From: Intoshia linei
Lineage: Eukaryota > Orthonectida > Rhopaluridae
DNA length: 48,420 nt
NCBI GenBank assembly: GCA_001642005.1
Contig: LWCA01000141.1
Coordinates: forward strand, 1-48,420
Direction: 5' to 3'
The notes beneath the pieces are model-generated. The model worked only from the letters and a program-made list of their open reading frames with translations, did not search any database and was not told the DNA's origin. Numbering within the stretch: the stretch's first letter is position 1; every line of letters starts with the position of its first letter. This document shows positions 23,097 to 34,800 of this stretch, one piece after another. Position numbers and translations under genes: made by a program.

Positions 23097-23869
23097 GTAT
23101 AAACCAATTGTTTGCTAAATATTAATTTTTCAATTAATTTTTTTGCAATTAATTAATTTCTTTCATATAACTGAAAAAATATAAATTGAATTTTTTTATT
23201 GACAAATGGTTGGATGAAAAAATTAATTAAATTTTTTTATGTTCCGTATGCTTTATTTATTTCCAAATTCAAAGAAATAAATAATATGAAAAAGATTTTC
23301 TAAATACTATTTTGCAAATATAATATAATGCAACTGAAAAAAGTGCTGGAACCTTTGACATAGTTCGTTGTTTCAACATTTTTTAATTTCTTTGAATGTA
23401 CAGTTTGTAGAATTAAAAACCAGTCCTTTTACATCACTGAAATAATGTTACCCCTGTTTTAAATGTATTGATTTTACAAATAAATAGTTATTCTTTTTTT
23501 TCTAACTACAGTATTTTTGTACAAATACATAAAATATAAACAATTCTATATTTTTATATTTTTACGCATATACAAAAAATTTTCATTTAGGAAGCTTTAA
23601 TGATTGAAGAAGATTGTCTTATAGAATCGTTTAAATTAAAAAAATATTACTATACAAAATTTATGGAAAAAAAATTAATCTTGTAGAAAATACTAATGTC
23701 AAAATTATTCAACAACCTGATAAAACATTTACCCCTTTTACCAATACTGAATCTTACAACTCCAAAGCTCTAGAACAATCAGTCTAACAATTTGATTTGA
23801 AAAAATTGCAAATAGAACATTATTCTATAGAAACTCTTAACATTTAACATTTTTATCAATTTATATGTA

Positions 23870-24335
23870 TCCTAAGTTAGGATTTCTAACTAATATAAAA
23901 GGCTACGCGATCTTTGTGTGTGTGTTCCACTTTATTGAAATAACTACCTGTCTTAGAATTTTATAAAGACCACATTTCAATTACAGTTTTTTCCGGAACG
24001 TTTAATAAGATAAATTCCAACCTCTTAATTTCTTATCATACGGGTCAAAAACCCCAGTTGTTCTTCTTTTTGAAAATCAAACGAGTTGGATAATTAAAAA
24101 AATATATACGCTAATGCGCATTTAAAAATCATTAACATTATCATAAATTTAAATTTAAAAAAATAATATCTTCAGGGCCAAAACCCCAAATTATCCTTTT
24201 TTTTAACGAAAACAGTCCTAAAATTTCAAAAAATTTACAGGTGGTATAGTTGTATCCTGTTAACACACATAAAAAATTTCAATCCGAATAAGTGACGATT
24301 TCACGGTCAAAAAAGCATTTTAGTATTCATATATA
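23870..24335 (+). mobile_element. Helitron-like 5' segment, truncated
   Basis: An A precedes TCCTAAGTTAGG. Then come GGCTACGCGATCTTTG, a GT tract, AATAACTACCTGTCTTAG and an ACAGTTTTTTCCGG block. These match, in the same order, the sequence starting at 26598 and the reverse complements ending at 33959 and 43978. Interior blocks include GGGTCAAAAACCCC and TCACGGTCAAAAAAGC. The match is lost near 24335, so the 3' end is missing. Confidence 0.55.
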
Positions 24336-24776
24336 AATTTTTGAAAATCCGATTATTCGAAATATATTAATATTATTTTTCTTCGATTATTGTAAACGAT
24401 TAATCGGGTTTTCGATTAATCGAATATTATTACCTAATAGGCAAGAGAACCTGGGTACTCATGTAATCTGTTTCTTTTAAATTCAAGTTTTTAATTGTTT
24501 TAATTGATTATTTCTAAAGTGTGTGTTTATAACATGAAAACACATCTTTTATATCACTGGTACAGAGCCTAGCTTTCATTGCTAATAATTTTAATATAAG
24601 ACTTAATTACAGATCTATGAAAATTATTTTATCGTAATGCAAATTGATTAAACAAAACCGTATATTAATTCAAAGGTGTAACTAGCAATTGTAATTGACA
24701 AATTACTATTTAATCATTGAATCCAAGTTATAATAAACAAACAAAAAAGTTGAGTGTAAAATTTTAATAGTAATAA
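24336..24776. other. AT-rich intergenic DNA with repeated CGATTAATCG palindromes
   Basis: Two copies of CGATTAATCG occur at about 24397-24420 with further TCGAATA and CGATTATT variants around them. This makes a short cluster of self-complementary motifs. No gene was found. The following bases lead into the exon candidate at 24777. Confidence 0.4.
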
Positions 24777-24938
24777 ATGACAAAGTCCAATAATTTCACT
24801 ACGAAACGGACATCATCATCATTTACCAGCTTGTCGAATGATAAAAATTTGGAAGATGATAAGAATGTTGTAAAAACGAATGGGTATAGAGGGTATTTTT
24901 CAGAATTGCTTAGCACTTCAAATCGAAAGAATATACAA
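24777..24938 (+). CDS. Orphan first-exon candidate, unidentified gene
   Basis: An ATG opens a 54-codon frame (MTKSNNFTTKRTSSSF...ending STSNRKNIQ). It closes at a GT donor (CAA then GTAAAT) in phase 0. The peptide is polar and Ser/Thr/Lys/Asn-rich with a YRGYFSEL stretch, unlike the Phe/Ile/Leu-rich chance frames nearby. The antisense frame over the same bases is hydrophobic and unconvincing. I recognise no family. It cannot splice in phase to the dynein exon at 28894, which needs a two-base overhang. A possible partner is the terminal exon at 26861, but a middle exon ending in phase 1 would be required. Confidence 0.35.
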
Positions 24939-26597
24939 GTAAATATTAGAATATAATCGAAAGATAACGCAAAGATTTTTATATTTATACGAATTTTGAA
25001 TATTATATTAACACAAACTCTCACAAATTAAAGCCCTGCAATGGGTATATGTAAGCCGGTGAGTTCGGAGCGGGTAACCCGTGAATTAATGAAATTCAAT
25101 AAGTGACAAATTGAATTAAACTGCATGTATAATTTGGGAATGTCGATCGGTACAGGGTTCCAAGACAAATGTTAAAATTTAGATGTATAGTGTTAACCCA
25201 TTAGAGAAAACTGTATTTATATTTGACAAAATGCCGTATTTTTTGAAATTTTTTATTAAAATGTAAATATAAATAACTATGCAAAATTTAGTTTAATTTT
25301 AAGTATTTAAACATATTAGAAGTCGGTAAACGGAGAATGACTATATATTTAGTCATTGGCTATGTAACGACAATTCTAACCATGCAATCTACATCTGTAT
25401 TAATTTTTAGATTTGATAATAAGATATTCTACGGACAACATAATTTAAAATAATTTATTTCTTCTATTCCACAGTTAACCTCATAAGGTGTGTTGAAACG
25501 TTTAATATCTAGTAATACCATTACCAATATTCACCGTTATTTAAACACCATTTTTAGAATGATTAAAAATGAAATAATTATCGTAATTTTTGAAATATTT
25601 GTTATATTTTCGTTTTAATAATCCGTGATAAATGTTATAGTAAATTACCGATTCGTGGTGAAAGAAGTGTGGAACCACTGGGTTAGCCATTTAATATCTA
25701 TGCATAAATTGGTAGATTTGTAAGGTATAGTGGTAGTTTAATATGGTATTTTAATTAATTAATAATATTAATTTCAAATTTTTAAAATTTATTCTGTTAA
25801 TTATGCATGTAGCTGCTTCAACCGGATATAACCAAAAATATTAATTTAAATTGGAATATCGAAACAAAAAAATATTCACCCATTGGTAATTTTTATTAAT
25901 TAAGATAATCAAAATTGCAGTGTTGTACATTCACATACGAACTATTGTGCAATTGTATAAATATTAGGGTTTGCCTTTTTTTAAAAATATCCTGAAATCA
26001 ATTAATATCCTAATAAATGTATATATTAGAACTTTTAAATAGGTGATTCGCAGGTCAATTATGTTGGTGTAGATGTGTCGCGAATTTTTCGAAATTTATA
26101 TTATTTCATTTTGTAAAAAATCGAATTTGGCTTTTTGACCTCAATTTCTAAAAATTAAGTTTGCGATAAAACATCACTCTCAAAAAACACTATTAGAATA
26201 TGATTTGTTTAAATTCTAGGACTCATTTTTTAATTAAACGGTAACACACATACAGAAACATATACAGACGTTCATTTTAAAATAAATAGAGCAGAGTGTC
26301 ACAATGGGAGACCCTAGGAGTCTCAAAAATTATTTTGGGTTACCAGTTCGTCTTATACTATAACTCACACTTTATGATTCATAAATTATAAATATTTTTA
26401 AATATATTCACGCATTTTTAGTGATGTAAATTTTTAATAGAATTTTTTTAATTCATATAGTCAAGGTTACACTAAATATAAATTATTATAGGGTACGAAT
26501 TTTTTTTGTGAGTTTCGAGATAACAAATGTAAAGTATGTTGAGAATGGCTGATGTAGATGACCATTATACTTATTTGTACTAAGTACATTGTACTCA
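24939..26597. other. Intergenic or intronic DNA, no supported exon
   Basis: A right-hand hAT-like end (GTGGAACCACTG) occurs near 25658 without an identifiable partner. A repeat segment around 26090-26220 resembles 4590-4690. One weak internal exon candidate, 25930-25974, could bridge the two orphan exons by phase but has no other support. Confidence 0.35.
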
Positions 26598-26826
26598 TCC
26601 TAACTTATATCATATGCTACGCGATTTTTGTTTGTGTGTGTGTGTCTGTGTGTCCTGCTTTATTTAAATAACTACCCGTCTTAGAATTTTATGAAGTCCA
26701 CATTTCAATTACAGTTTTTTCCGGGGGTGTTCGCAAACTTAATTTCCACCTCCCTGTTTCACATCTTACGGGTCAAAAACCCCACTCACTCTCTTCCTCC
26801 CTCCACCTCTCTATCTCAAATCAAAG
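26598..26826 (+). mobile_element. Helitron-like 5' end, truncated
   Basis: Host A then TCCTAACTTATAT, ATGCTACGCGATTTTTG, a GT microsatellite, AAATAACTACCCGTCTTAG and CAGTTTTTTCCGGGGG. Of the plus-oriented copies it best preserves the 5' end. The open frame crossing it is repeat-derived. Similarity ends before the coding-like exon at 26861. Confidence 0.55.
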
Positions 26827-26860
26827 TAATTTCTGGTAGTAATTATTTGTATTATTTTAG

Positions 26861-26958
26861 TCAAATCTTACACATTACCTCCAATAGATAAAAAAAATTT
26901 GAAAAACATTACAAATTATGAAGAATATGATCAAAATCAAGACGAATCAGTAATTTAA
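26861..26958 (+). CDS. Orphan terminal-exon candidate, unidentified gene
   Basis: After a T-rich acceptor ending TTTTAG, two bases complete a split codon. A 31-codon frame follows (KSYTLPPIDKKNLKNI... ending DQNQDESVI), then TAA. The acidic, polar C-terminus looks like real protein rather than AT-rich noise. It needs an upstream exon ending with one unpaired base. No family is recognised. It lies immediately after a Helitron-like 5' segment, so it could also be captured host sequence. Confidence 0.33.
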
Positions 26959-26997
26959 ATGAATACATTTATTATTTATGTAACTATTATTTTAATA

Positions 26998-27060
26998 CTA
27001 GCTTGTCTGTTTTGTACTTTTTACAAACAGTAACTAGTTCTGCCAAGGGTGCAAGGTTAA
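26998..27060 (-). mobile_element. Helitron-like 3' terminus, minus strand
   Basis: Read on the minus strand: CCTTGGCAGAAC, then hairpin CTGTTTGTAA facing TTTTGTACAAAACAG-like bases, then CTAG at 27001-26998. The same hairpin-plus-CTAG arrangement occurs at 4896, 10605, 42592, 44816 and 45332. Truncated. Confidence 0.5.
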
Positions 27061-27369
27061 ACTACTCTTTTATAAATTAGAAGATTAGTATATTGTTAAT
27101 AATCATATAAAATGTATGTTTTTGGTCTGGAAGATGTAAATTTCTGAGCGTAATATTTTCATAAACTATATTAGATTTGAAAAACTATAGTTTAATTTAT
27201 AAATTAATTTAATAGCTTATAGAATTTGTGAATTTTAAATCTATAATTGGGATCATACACAAACATTCAATTTTATATAATAAATTCCTTGTCATTACTC
27301 AGAGCTGAACACGTCAATTTTGAGTACACAAGAAAATGACAAATAGGACCTCAAACAAATTTCCTAAAC

Positions 27370-27885
27370 CAGTGGTTATCAACCCGTGTTCCGTAGAAAC
27401 CCAGGGGTCCCGCGAAATTTAATTGGGGTTCCGTGAAATATAAATGCAATATTTTTCAATTTGAAATGAAACAACATCATTTCTCAAATTTAAATCAAAT
27501 AAGTTTTAATAAAAGTATTATACGGTATGAGTTCAGTTTATCTTTATGAGAAATATTGTAAAGAAGGTGGGTTTTTATAGGCTTATGACTCAATAAAATA
27601 TAAATATAACCCGACTCTCTTGAAATAATTTAAATAAGTTACTTACCTCTTTATAATAATATTTAACTAAAAAGTTATCTCTCACGGGCCTGGATGCTTC
27701 TTCGTTGTGTGAGGGAGGCAACTGGTTTTACCGGCTAAATTCCGTGTGTTATTAATTTTCTAATTAAAAATCAAATTTATTTATATATGCGACATGCGAA
27801 AAAAATTTTTGATCATGCTTTTAGGTGCGGCGATTTTTTGAAATTTCATAAGGTTCCGCGCAGTAAAAAAGGATGAGAAACACTG
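27370..27885. mobile_element. hAT-type MITE, 516 bases
   Basis: Left end CAGTGGTTATCAACC and right end (inverted) CAGTGTTTCTCATCC are hallmark hAT termini, followed inside by GGTTCCG motifs on both sides. Flanking octamers TCCTAAAC and TTCTAAGC agree at six of eight positions, consistent with an old target duplication. The internal sequence has no transposase. Confidence 0.75.
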
Positions 27886-28450
27886 TTCTAAGCCATAAAT
27901 CGTATCATATAACCTAGTAACTTTTCCAAGGGTCTTAACTTGACATTTTACATTTAGCACACAAAATAATTTAATATTCATAAATATATTTTTTTAAATG
28001 CTTAATTTGTAAAAAAATTAAGCCCCGATTTTCGATAAATTTCGTCTACACCTCACGAATTTGTCGAATTATTCATCGCGGTACGGTATGTTTGGCTCTG
28101 TTCGTAATCGATTTTGTAATATACTATAATTTTTTTTTACGAATCATACCCTTTTCGAAATTTTTTTTGCAACAGTAGCATGGTTCATTTTATATTTATA
28201 ATTTATAATGATGTGTATTTTGTTCAACGTTGATGAATTATTTAGTAAATTTGTTGTATTTAGAATTTTACCATAATTTCCGAAAAACCAAAAATACAAA
28301 AATCATTTTACTCAAAACCGGGTGAACTTCCAAGAAAAATAGCAATAGAAAGGTAGAAATAAATATTTCATTTTTAATTTACTAAATTTAATATACTATA
28401 GTAATTATTACATATAAATAATATGATATTACAACCTATAAAAATATTAT
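27886..28450. other. Intergenic DNA upstream of the dynein gene
   Basis: No exon was identified. It presumably separates the mobile elements from the dynein promoter. No TATA box can be told apart from background in such AT-rich sequence. Confidence 0.4.
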
Positions 28451-28765
28451 AAAAAAATATTGGTAAAAGGGGATTTTTCTTTAGGGGTTGGTAAAATTAG
28501 GTTTTTTCTTTTGGAATCAAATAGAGGAATTATTGATCTAAAAGGTTGGTAAAATGGGATTTTTCAGAAAAATATTGGTAAAAGCTGTTTTTTTCCTTAA
28601 GGTTTGGTAAAAGTAAGTTTTTTCTTTTGGGATCAGCTAGCGTGGTTTTTGTTCTAAAAGTTTGGTAAAATTAGATTTTTAAAAAAAATATTGGTAAAGG
28701 GATTTTTTCCTTGAGGGCTGGTAAAATTTTGATTTTTTCTCATAAGATTATGCTAAATTGGATGA
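28451..28765. repeat. Minisatellite of about 115-base units
   Basis: Three diverged units start at AATATTGGTAAA near 28457, 28571 and 28687. Each contains GGTTGGTAAAA-type half-units and a TTTTTTCTTTTGG block. The array and its right flank are the reverse complement of the interior of the hAT-type element at 13900-14260, so it is probably a remnant of the same family. It ends about 80 bases before the dynein start codon. Confidence 0.6.
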
Positions 28766-28847
28766 TTGAATGAAATATGCTGAAAATTTTGAATTAGCCA
28801 ACAATCATCTAAAATTTTTTTTTTGATAACAATAATATTATTTATTC

Positions 28848-31800
28848 ATGGAACGAACGTGTGTTGATAACAAAATATTAATTTTATCTATAGAAAAAAA
28901 CGCTGTTATAAAAGTTTAAATCTAAATGAATTATTAAAAGAATTAAGCATTGATTCTAATCAACTCGTACCAAAGGTTTCTATGGATATATCTTCACCCT
29001 TTATGAGTGAAAAGGACACTAATATAACTTTTCCATCTTATTTGGCATTAGAAATTTTTGATAATGATGATTTTGATTGCCGCACACCTCAGGAATGGAT
29101 AAATTTGGGACGGTGTACCACAAATAATGCAAAAGATGAAAACTACAGTTACAAACCAATCAGAGCTAAAGCTTTGCTTCCAGAGAATGTAGAATTAATG
29201 AACAAAAATGTGTTTGGTAAGAATTTCTGTAAATTAGCATTATGACATCCTTAGAATAATCCGTAAAATTGATGAATAATAATAGTCACACTGAAGTCTT
29301 TAACAAATACATTTAAACATTTAAATACATTTGTACATTTAAATACAAATGTAGATAACTTGAATACATAAAAATTATAATAATAAATATGTAGTGTGTT
29401 TATAGTAGTTAGAACTTTGTTACCATTACTTGTATAAGGTAAAATTTATAATTACGTGTCCTTGACGCCCCTGTGTGTAACAATTTATTTAGAAAAATAA
29501 AAGGTCCAAAAATTTAAAAAAACTTAAATTCGGAGACATTTTTATACGGTGTAGTAATTAAGATAAATTTTATTCATAGAAATCACATAAATAATGTGTC
29601 CTTGAATCTTAAATAATATAGACTCTAACACATCTTTTTAAGGTTAATTTTGTCTCATAAATTTAATTATCTCAATTTGCATATTCATAGTGAAAACCTT
29701 AAATTACTAATTATCCTTTACTGGTATCAAATTGAGTGTCTGTGTGTTACCGTTTATTTAAAAAATTAAAAATTGTAGAATTAAAAAAAACCCAATTTCT
29801 AATTAAGTGTTTAACGGGTGATGTTTATATGTGAGCTTCAATTTCCGAAAATAAGTCCTTGAGCATGAAAAACCCAATTTTCCCTTTTTTCTAATAATAA
29901 AATAAGCCTGAAAATTAAAAAAAAAACACACATTATGGGAAGCATTGGAAATTCATTAACATTATCGTAAATCTTAATCTTAGAAACTTTCCCTTTCACG
30001 GTCAAAACTACAAGGTACCCCTTGTTTTAAAAATTAAAAAAGTCTACTAATTTTATAAAACCTAATTCTGTGATATTTTTTAAAATCATAAGCATTATCA
30101 TAAATCGTAACCCAAAAAACTAAAATTTTCACAATTAAAACCCCAGATTACCTTTTATTTAAAAAATAAAATAGTCGTTGGTTAATAGTTGATAACATTG
30201 ATTCATCTGACAGTCGTGATATAAAGAAGTATGTACTTTATGTAATTAAAATTATATTATTTTGGAATTCATGTTATTTATGACTATTTTTAAGTGTTGT
30301 AACTATAATTGAATTGTTTTTAAGATTATAAACTTATTGTCTATAATTATAATCAATTAAAAAATTAGATGAAAATGATTTAAAGTCAGTCCGTTTGAAT
30401 TGGTTTGACGTTGGAGTATTTGATTATAACGAAGAAAGCAAATTATTCACTGTAAAAAGAATAAATGAAAAATCAAGTGGCCTCTCTACAATAAAACGTA
30501 AAGGGGATAAAAACACAAATAACAAAGGTAATTTTTTATAAAAATAATCATAATCAGGGATTCTATCACTGATCTCAGCAAATAATTAAAACATAATAAT
30601 AAATAAATTCACATAATTTTTATTGTAGTAATCAATTTTTTTATATTAATTGTGAAGTTTCTTATCTGTCTGCTAGATTACAAAGTTGCAAATGCTGTTT
30701 CACTAAATTAATCAAAATTTAGATTACTTTTCAAAAACATCATCTAAAATTCAAAGAATATACTTATGCTTCAGCTCCGAAGATCCAAGAATTTTTGCTC
30801 GGCGAATTAAACATGCTGTAAATTTAAGAAGTTACACTGAAGCTTTAATAAGATATAATCTTTATATTGACTGTATGCCAATGGATGGTGTAGCTGAACC
30901 TGAGCCTGTATCTATGAAAAGAATTCTAAATTTGGCTAAATCTGTAAAAAGTTTAAAAATTGAAAATATAGACGATGTATTTAAAAATTTGGAAAATCAA
31001 ATTACTATTGATTACTGTCGGTCAATGAATAAAATTATTTTTGATAATGCCGTCAAATCTAAATCTAAACAATTTAAATTTGTGACTTTGCCCAAGATTA
31101 AAAAAAAAAAAATTCCTGACATTGGTAAACTTTAAATTAATTAGACACATTAAATTATAAATTAGCTACATATATGGATGTTCCAGTATACAATTTTACC
31201 GAAATTTATGAAACATTTGCATTTAATACAATATTAACTAAACCTGAGGTTATACAATGTTTATTTAAAATAAAATATGAATGCGATACTATTTGTAATA
31301 TGAGCTTAATGCAAACGACAGCGACCAAACATATGCGATTGGATGAATTTGAACAAATTCAGAGTTTAACAACTTCTCGTGTAGTGTCCTTCCTCAAGGA
31401 AGGATGGATCAATAAATTAACCCTAACCATCAAAAGCTGCTTGCGTGATGTCGGGAAAGGGTGGTATAATATAAATCAAGATAATCACGATATTTACAAA
31501 ATATCTAAATTGAGTAAATTGATAGAAATGATCAAGTATTGCATGCAGGTATAAAATTGGTTTATTTATTTTTTGGGACGTTAAACGACGTTATTAAGAT
31601 TTTAAACTTATATTGAAATTTAGGATTCAATCAGATATTTGGTGATGAATTCTTTGAGGGATTATGAATTCCTATTTAAAGAAGCTACAAATTGTTTATT
31701 AGACTTTAATGAATCTACGCCGTGGAACACAGATTTAATTTTTTCAAATTTTAAGTAAGTTTTTAGTAAATTGTCAGAGGCAAACCTACCATACCGAGAT

Positions 31801-34800
31801 TTTTGTTCGGGTTAGTGGCGGTGGGCGATGAAATTTTGTAAAAAAGGGCCTCATTTTTTTAAATAGCATTTAAAATATTTTCTTGAAAATCATAACTATT
31901 TTTCATGTTATTTTTAAAATATCAAGTCGAGACCCTTGACGAGATGGCTAGAGACCATATGACATTATGTATCGTTAACGAAATCTTTTAGGGTCCAATT
32001 TTCATTTGCGGTGACCTTGAGCTTGGTGGGCTATGTTTATACTAATCAAATTTAATTTGATGTTGAAAGTATATATGAATATTGCAACATTTGATTGAAA
32101 TCTTATACATTGAACAGTAAAAATCATTATTTTAAATTACAAATGTAATTGATAAAAATTTTTTAGACCCAATAATCATACCATATTTTATATTGATTTG
32201 GTTTTGGAGAAGGACAATATTATGTTTAGTAATGAACTTGAAGATTTTTCTAGGACAGTGATAGATATCATAAATTTTGCAATTGATTTAACTCAAAACA
32301 TTCCGCAATTACAACAGGTTTTTACCAATTATAATTCATTTTTTTTATTATTTATTTATTAGTTAATTGTGGTAAAACTTTATGGAAGAGTTACTGAATA
32401 TTTGGAATCGGTTGGATCTAAAGAACCATTTGTTGTAGCTATAAGAGAAAGGATTAGAAATTACATACATAAAGCCGTTTTAGCTTTAATAGTATATTCT
32501 CGTCAATATGAAAAATATATTGAATTATCCATGTTAAACGTCAAGGAATATGTTGAGTAAATTTATTATAATTTATAAAGTATTGTAAACTACACAGTAC
32601 ATTAAGGGTGTGAACGAATTTTTATATGAAATTTTATTTAAGAAAATAAATCTAATTTATCATTTAAATTTTTAATATTTTCATATTCAATGTAGAGAAT
32701 GGGGTTATAAATTAAACTTCAATTGCATCTTTTACATAAAAGATAATTTTAGTAATTACGAATCAGAAAACCATACAGCCGCGCAAGTCAAAGAAGAAGT
32801 GGAATTACAATTAAAAGCAAAAATTGAAATTGAAAATAACATTCCAAGCAATATTATAATTGGCCCTTTTCTAGTAAACACCGAAAACACGAGACAAGTT
32901 TTAGCTAAAAAAAGAAAATCTTTAGCTACGTCAATTTTAGGAGTATTAGCTAGAAAATTAAGGAATCAATCTGATCAAGTAAACTTAAATTATTTATTAA
33001 CCCTTCATTTATCTGGTTTGAATTTAAAAAATATTTGACGATCTGATATTTTTGAATTTTTCAACATCTGCAATGTTTATATAGCCGGACTACAAAAAAT
33101 GTGATTTTTTTAAGATATGAAAATAAATTCCGTTGGAATGAATTATATAGATTTTCACCCATATTTCTATATTGGAAATGTGTAGACGTTCAATGCACAT
33201 TTTTTTTGAAATTGTAGGATCAAATTTACATTTTCATTTTTGATTTTTAATTGATTTATTTGAAAAATATTGGTTGAATATATTAAAAGTATTTTTCACC
33301 CGGGAATGCGTAAATTTCTGGGGTTGAAATTTTGTATTTATATCAACTGGAATAAGCTCTATCAAAATAATATTTTTTTAATTTTTCGGACATTTAATTA
33401 TTTCACATTTTTTGTTTTAATAAAATATTTCGGAAAACAAAAATATATGAAAACCAAAATGCTTTTTTGACCATGAAGGCGTCACTTATTCAGATTGAAA
33501 TTTTTTTAAATTCTAGGGCTGTTTTCATTAAAAAAAAGGGTAATTTAGGGTTTTGGCCCTGAAGATATAATTTTTTTAAATTTAAATTTATGATAATGTT
33601 TATGATTTTAAAATCCGTATCAGCGTATATATTTTTTTAAATTCTCGAACTCGTTTGATTTTCAAAAAAAAGACAATTGGGATATATATTTTTTTAAATT
33701 CTCCAACTCGTTTGATTTTCAAAAAGAGGGACAATTTTTTAAATTCTCCAACTCGTTTAATTTTCAAAAAAAAAACAATTAGGGTTTTTGACTCGTAAGA
33801 TGTGAGTTTGTGAGGTTGAAATTTATTTTGTGAACACCCCCGGAAAAAACTGTAATTGAATGTAGACTTTATAAAATTCTAAGATGGGTAGTTATTTACA
33901 TAAAGCTGAACACACACACACATAAACAAAAATAGCATAGCATATTATATAAGTTAGGATATAAATACAATAAAAAATACTATAATTTACAGTTAAAAAA
34001 TTTCTAGTACTTTTATAATTCTTTATTGATTTATTTGCGATTCTTTATAAATATTATATGATCTATACTAAGATACATACTTTTTTTTGGACAAATGGTT
34101 CATGGTAAAAAAAGTTTGTGAAACACTGTTATACACCTAATAATTGTATTGTGTTGTAATTGGATTAACATTAATTTTTAAAAAGCTTTCAAGTAATCTA
34201 AATGATTGCCCACTGCTTTAGTATTATAAAAAATACTTACAAATCCTGATATGTATTTCATTTAATGTATATTCTTTTTAGGCATGCAATACGTTTAAAA
34301 AAATAAGTCAACGTTTGTACGAAAAACCAAATAGTATAGAAGAATTGGATGAATTACGGGAATGGATGATATTGGTTCCAGATAAAATCAAAGAACATCA
34401 GGTTTGTAATTTATAACTACTGTACATTGTAAATTGTTAACTTTAACATTTTACACCATTTATAACTCTTTTTTGCAAAAACTGAAATACAAAATTATAA
34501 TACTAAAATTCAATTTTGCAATTAATTTCGCTGAATTATATCCATCAGTTGATGTATTCTCTTCCATTCTTATACATTCATTACAAAAACTATTAACACA
34601 TTTTTACCAACTTTTACTTTACTGAAAGTATATCTTTATCTATATCAGTATAAGTATAAACCGAATTTTACCAAATCTTATGAGACAAAACTTTAATTGT
34701 TTCATAAATGTTTTATATTTTATATTTCTTTTGGGATCAAAAAAAATAAATATTTTTAAATGGGGTTCGTAGTACACCATTTGAATCGGGAACCACTTGT

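Noticed and set aside
24764-25024. 86-codon minus-strand frame
   Set aside because: Hydrophobic antisense of the more protein-like exon candidate at 24777-24938.
25190-25675. Element bounded by TTAACCC at left and GTGGAACCACTG at right
   Set aside because: The two ends are not inverted copies of one another and no target duplication matches.
26691-26891. 66-codon plus-strand frame
   Set aside because: Runs through the Helitron-like 5' segment; only the different frame from 26861 looks coding.
27781-27981. 66-codon minus-strand frame
   Set aside because: Spans the right end of the hAT-type MITE and its flank; repeat-derived.
33270-33470. 66-codon plus-strand frame
   Set aside because: Lies within the Helitron-like element in a dynein intron.
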